Source: Bacillus sp. T3 (lineage in GTDB: Bacteria; Bacillota; Bacilli; Bacillales; Cytobacillaceae). Taken from it: DNA of 64,000 nt. Positions within the stretch are counted from its first letter, which is position 1. The number at the start of each line of letters is the position of its first letter. Shown piece after piece: positions 63,873 to 64,000 of this stretch. The stretch lies in the NCBI RefSeq assembly GCF_033449965.1, contig NZ_CP137761.1, positions 1,364,001 through 1,428,000 on the forward strand. Direction: 5' to 3'. A program made the translations under genes and the position numbers. The notes under the pieces were generated by a model. That model did not search any database. It was not told the DNA's origin and saw nothing but the letters and a program-made list of their open reading frames with translations.

Positions 63873-64000
63873 CAAAAATGACAAATTGCAGAAAAAATTA
63901 TATAATTCCCTTATAGAACGTACGTTCCTTTCGGAAGGTGGTCTAGGTGGAATTAAATAAAGAATTTTTGTATCGTAGGTATGTTTTAGAAAATCAAACT
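63871..64000 (+). mobile_element. Start of an insertion in nrdJ (intron-like or IS-like), runs out of the window
   Basis: From about 63871 the sequence is unrelated to nrdJ. It begins T|TAACAAAAATG, reminiscent of the U|UAA start of many group I introns, and holds a GAACGTACGTTC palindrome (63917-63928) and the hairpin CCTT-TCGG-AAGG. A new reading frame opens 75 bases in. Too little is present to identify the intron core or terminal repeats of an insertion sequence. Confidence 0.45.
63947..64000 (+). CDS. N-terminus of an unknown protein inside the nrdJ insertion
   Basis: 18 codons from GTG 63947, open to the edge of the window; GGAAGGTGGT lies in front as a ribosome site. The residues MELNKEFLYRRYVLENQT resemble the first helix of helix-turn-helix domains at the N-terminus of some intron-encoded homing endonucleases or transposases. 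The fragment is too short to name. Confidence 0.4.
   Translation, partial: MELNKEFLYRRYVLENQT

Noticed and set aside
63873..64000. Intein in NrdJ
   Set aside because: An intein keeps the reading frame open; here a stop codon follows the last matching residue within one codon.

Overview
The window is a low-GC Firmicute chromosome segment, almost certainly from an aerobic endospore-forming member of the Bacillaceae (Bacillus sensu lato, possibly Neobacillus- or Mesobacillus-like). Protein sequences and gene order follow the recO/ccpN/dnaG/sigA ... comG/gcv/lipM segment of the Bacillus subtilis chromosome. The species cannot be fixed from the sequence. No tRNA, rRNA, prophage or CRISPR array was seen.

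Layout. 1-11.1 kb: end of recO, a T-box-controlled single-chain glycyl-tRNA synthetase, ccpN and its regulator yqfL, yaiI, dnaG, sigA, cytochrome c550, trmK, yqfO, ispH. 11.3-20.9 kb: yqfQ, cshB, nfo, DUF2624, a Zur-controlled zinc importer with zur (adcC-adcB-zur), yqfW, yqfX, ispG, yqfZ, yqgB. 21-31.7 kb: yqgC, an Fnr-type regulator, sodA, yqgE, pbpA, and the phosphate operon pstSCAB-phoU behind a four-repeat Pho box. 31.7-48.5 kb: a DUF4912/glycosyltransferase/unknown gene set with a possible structured leader, rpmG, yqgN, DUF92, ldh, yqgO, gluP, a GerA/SpoVAF-type germination protein, yqgQ-glcK, yqgT, yqgU, yqgW, yqgX, a MidA-type methyltransferase, yqgY and an HTH regulator. 48.9-56.3 kb: comGA-GG, aroK, yqzE, yqhG, yqhH. 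56.5-64 kb: tandem glycine riboswitch with gcvT-gcvPA-gcvPB, an FbpB-like small protein, yqhL, lipM, and nrdJ behind two NrdR boxes. The reading frame of nrdJ stops about 130 bases before the window ends, at what looks like an intron or other insertion.

Functional links. The glycine cleavage system feeds lipoyl relay (lipM next door). Metal and phosphate supply are each preceded by recognisable operators (Zur, Pho). The comG operon encodes the transformation pseudopilus. Cell-wall and spore functions (pbpA, yqgT, the germination protein) agree with a spore former.

The most notable observations are these. (1) Nine conserved genes carry ten single-base frame breaks; dnaG and ispG are essential in relatives. 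All six one-base insertions create a CCNGG pentamer. This points to systematic sequence error, perhaps linked to DNA modification, and not to gene decay. (2) A roughly 185-bp palindromic repeat family has two full copies, inverted around yqhGH, and three internally deleted derivatives. (3) nrdJ is interrupted by a sequence that begins a new reading frame. (4) A second, unrelated hairpin repeat follows sigA.
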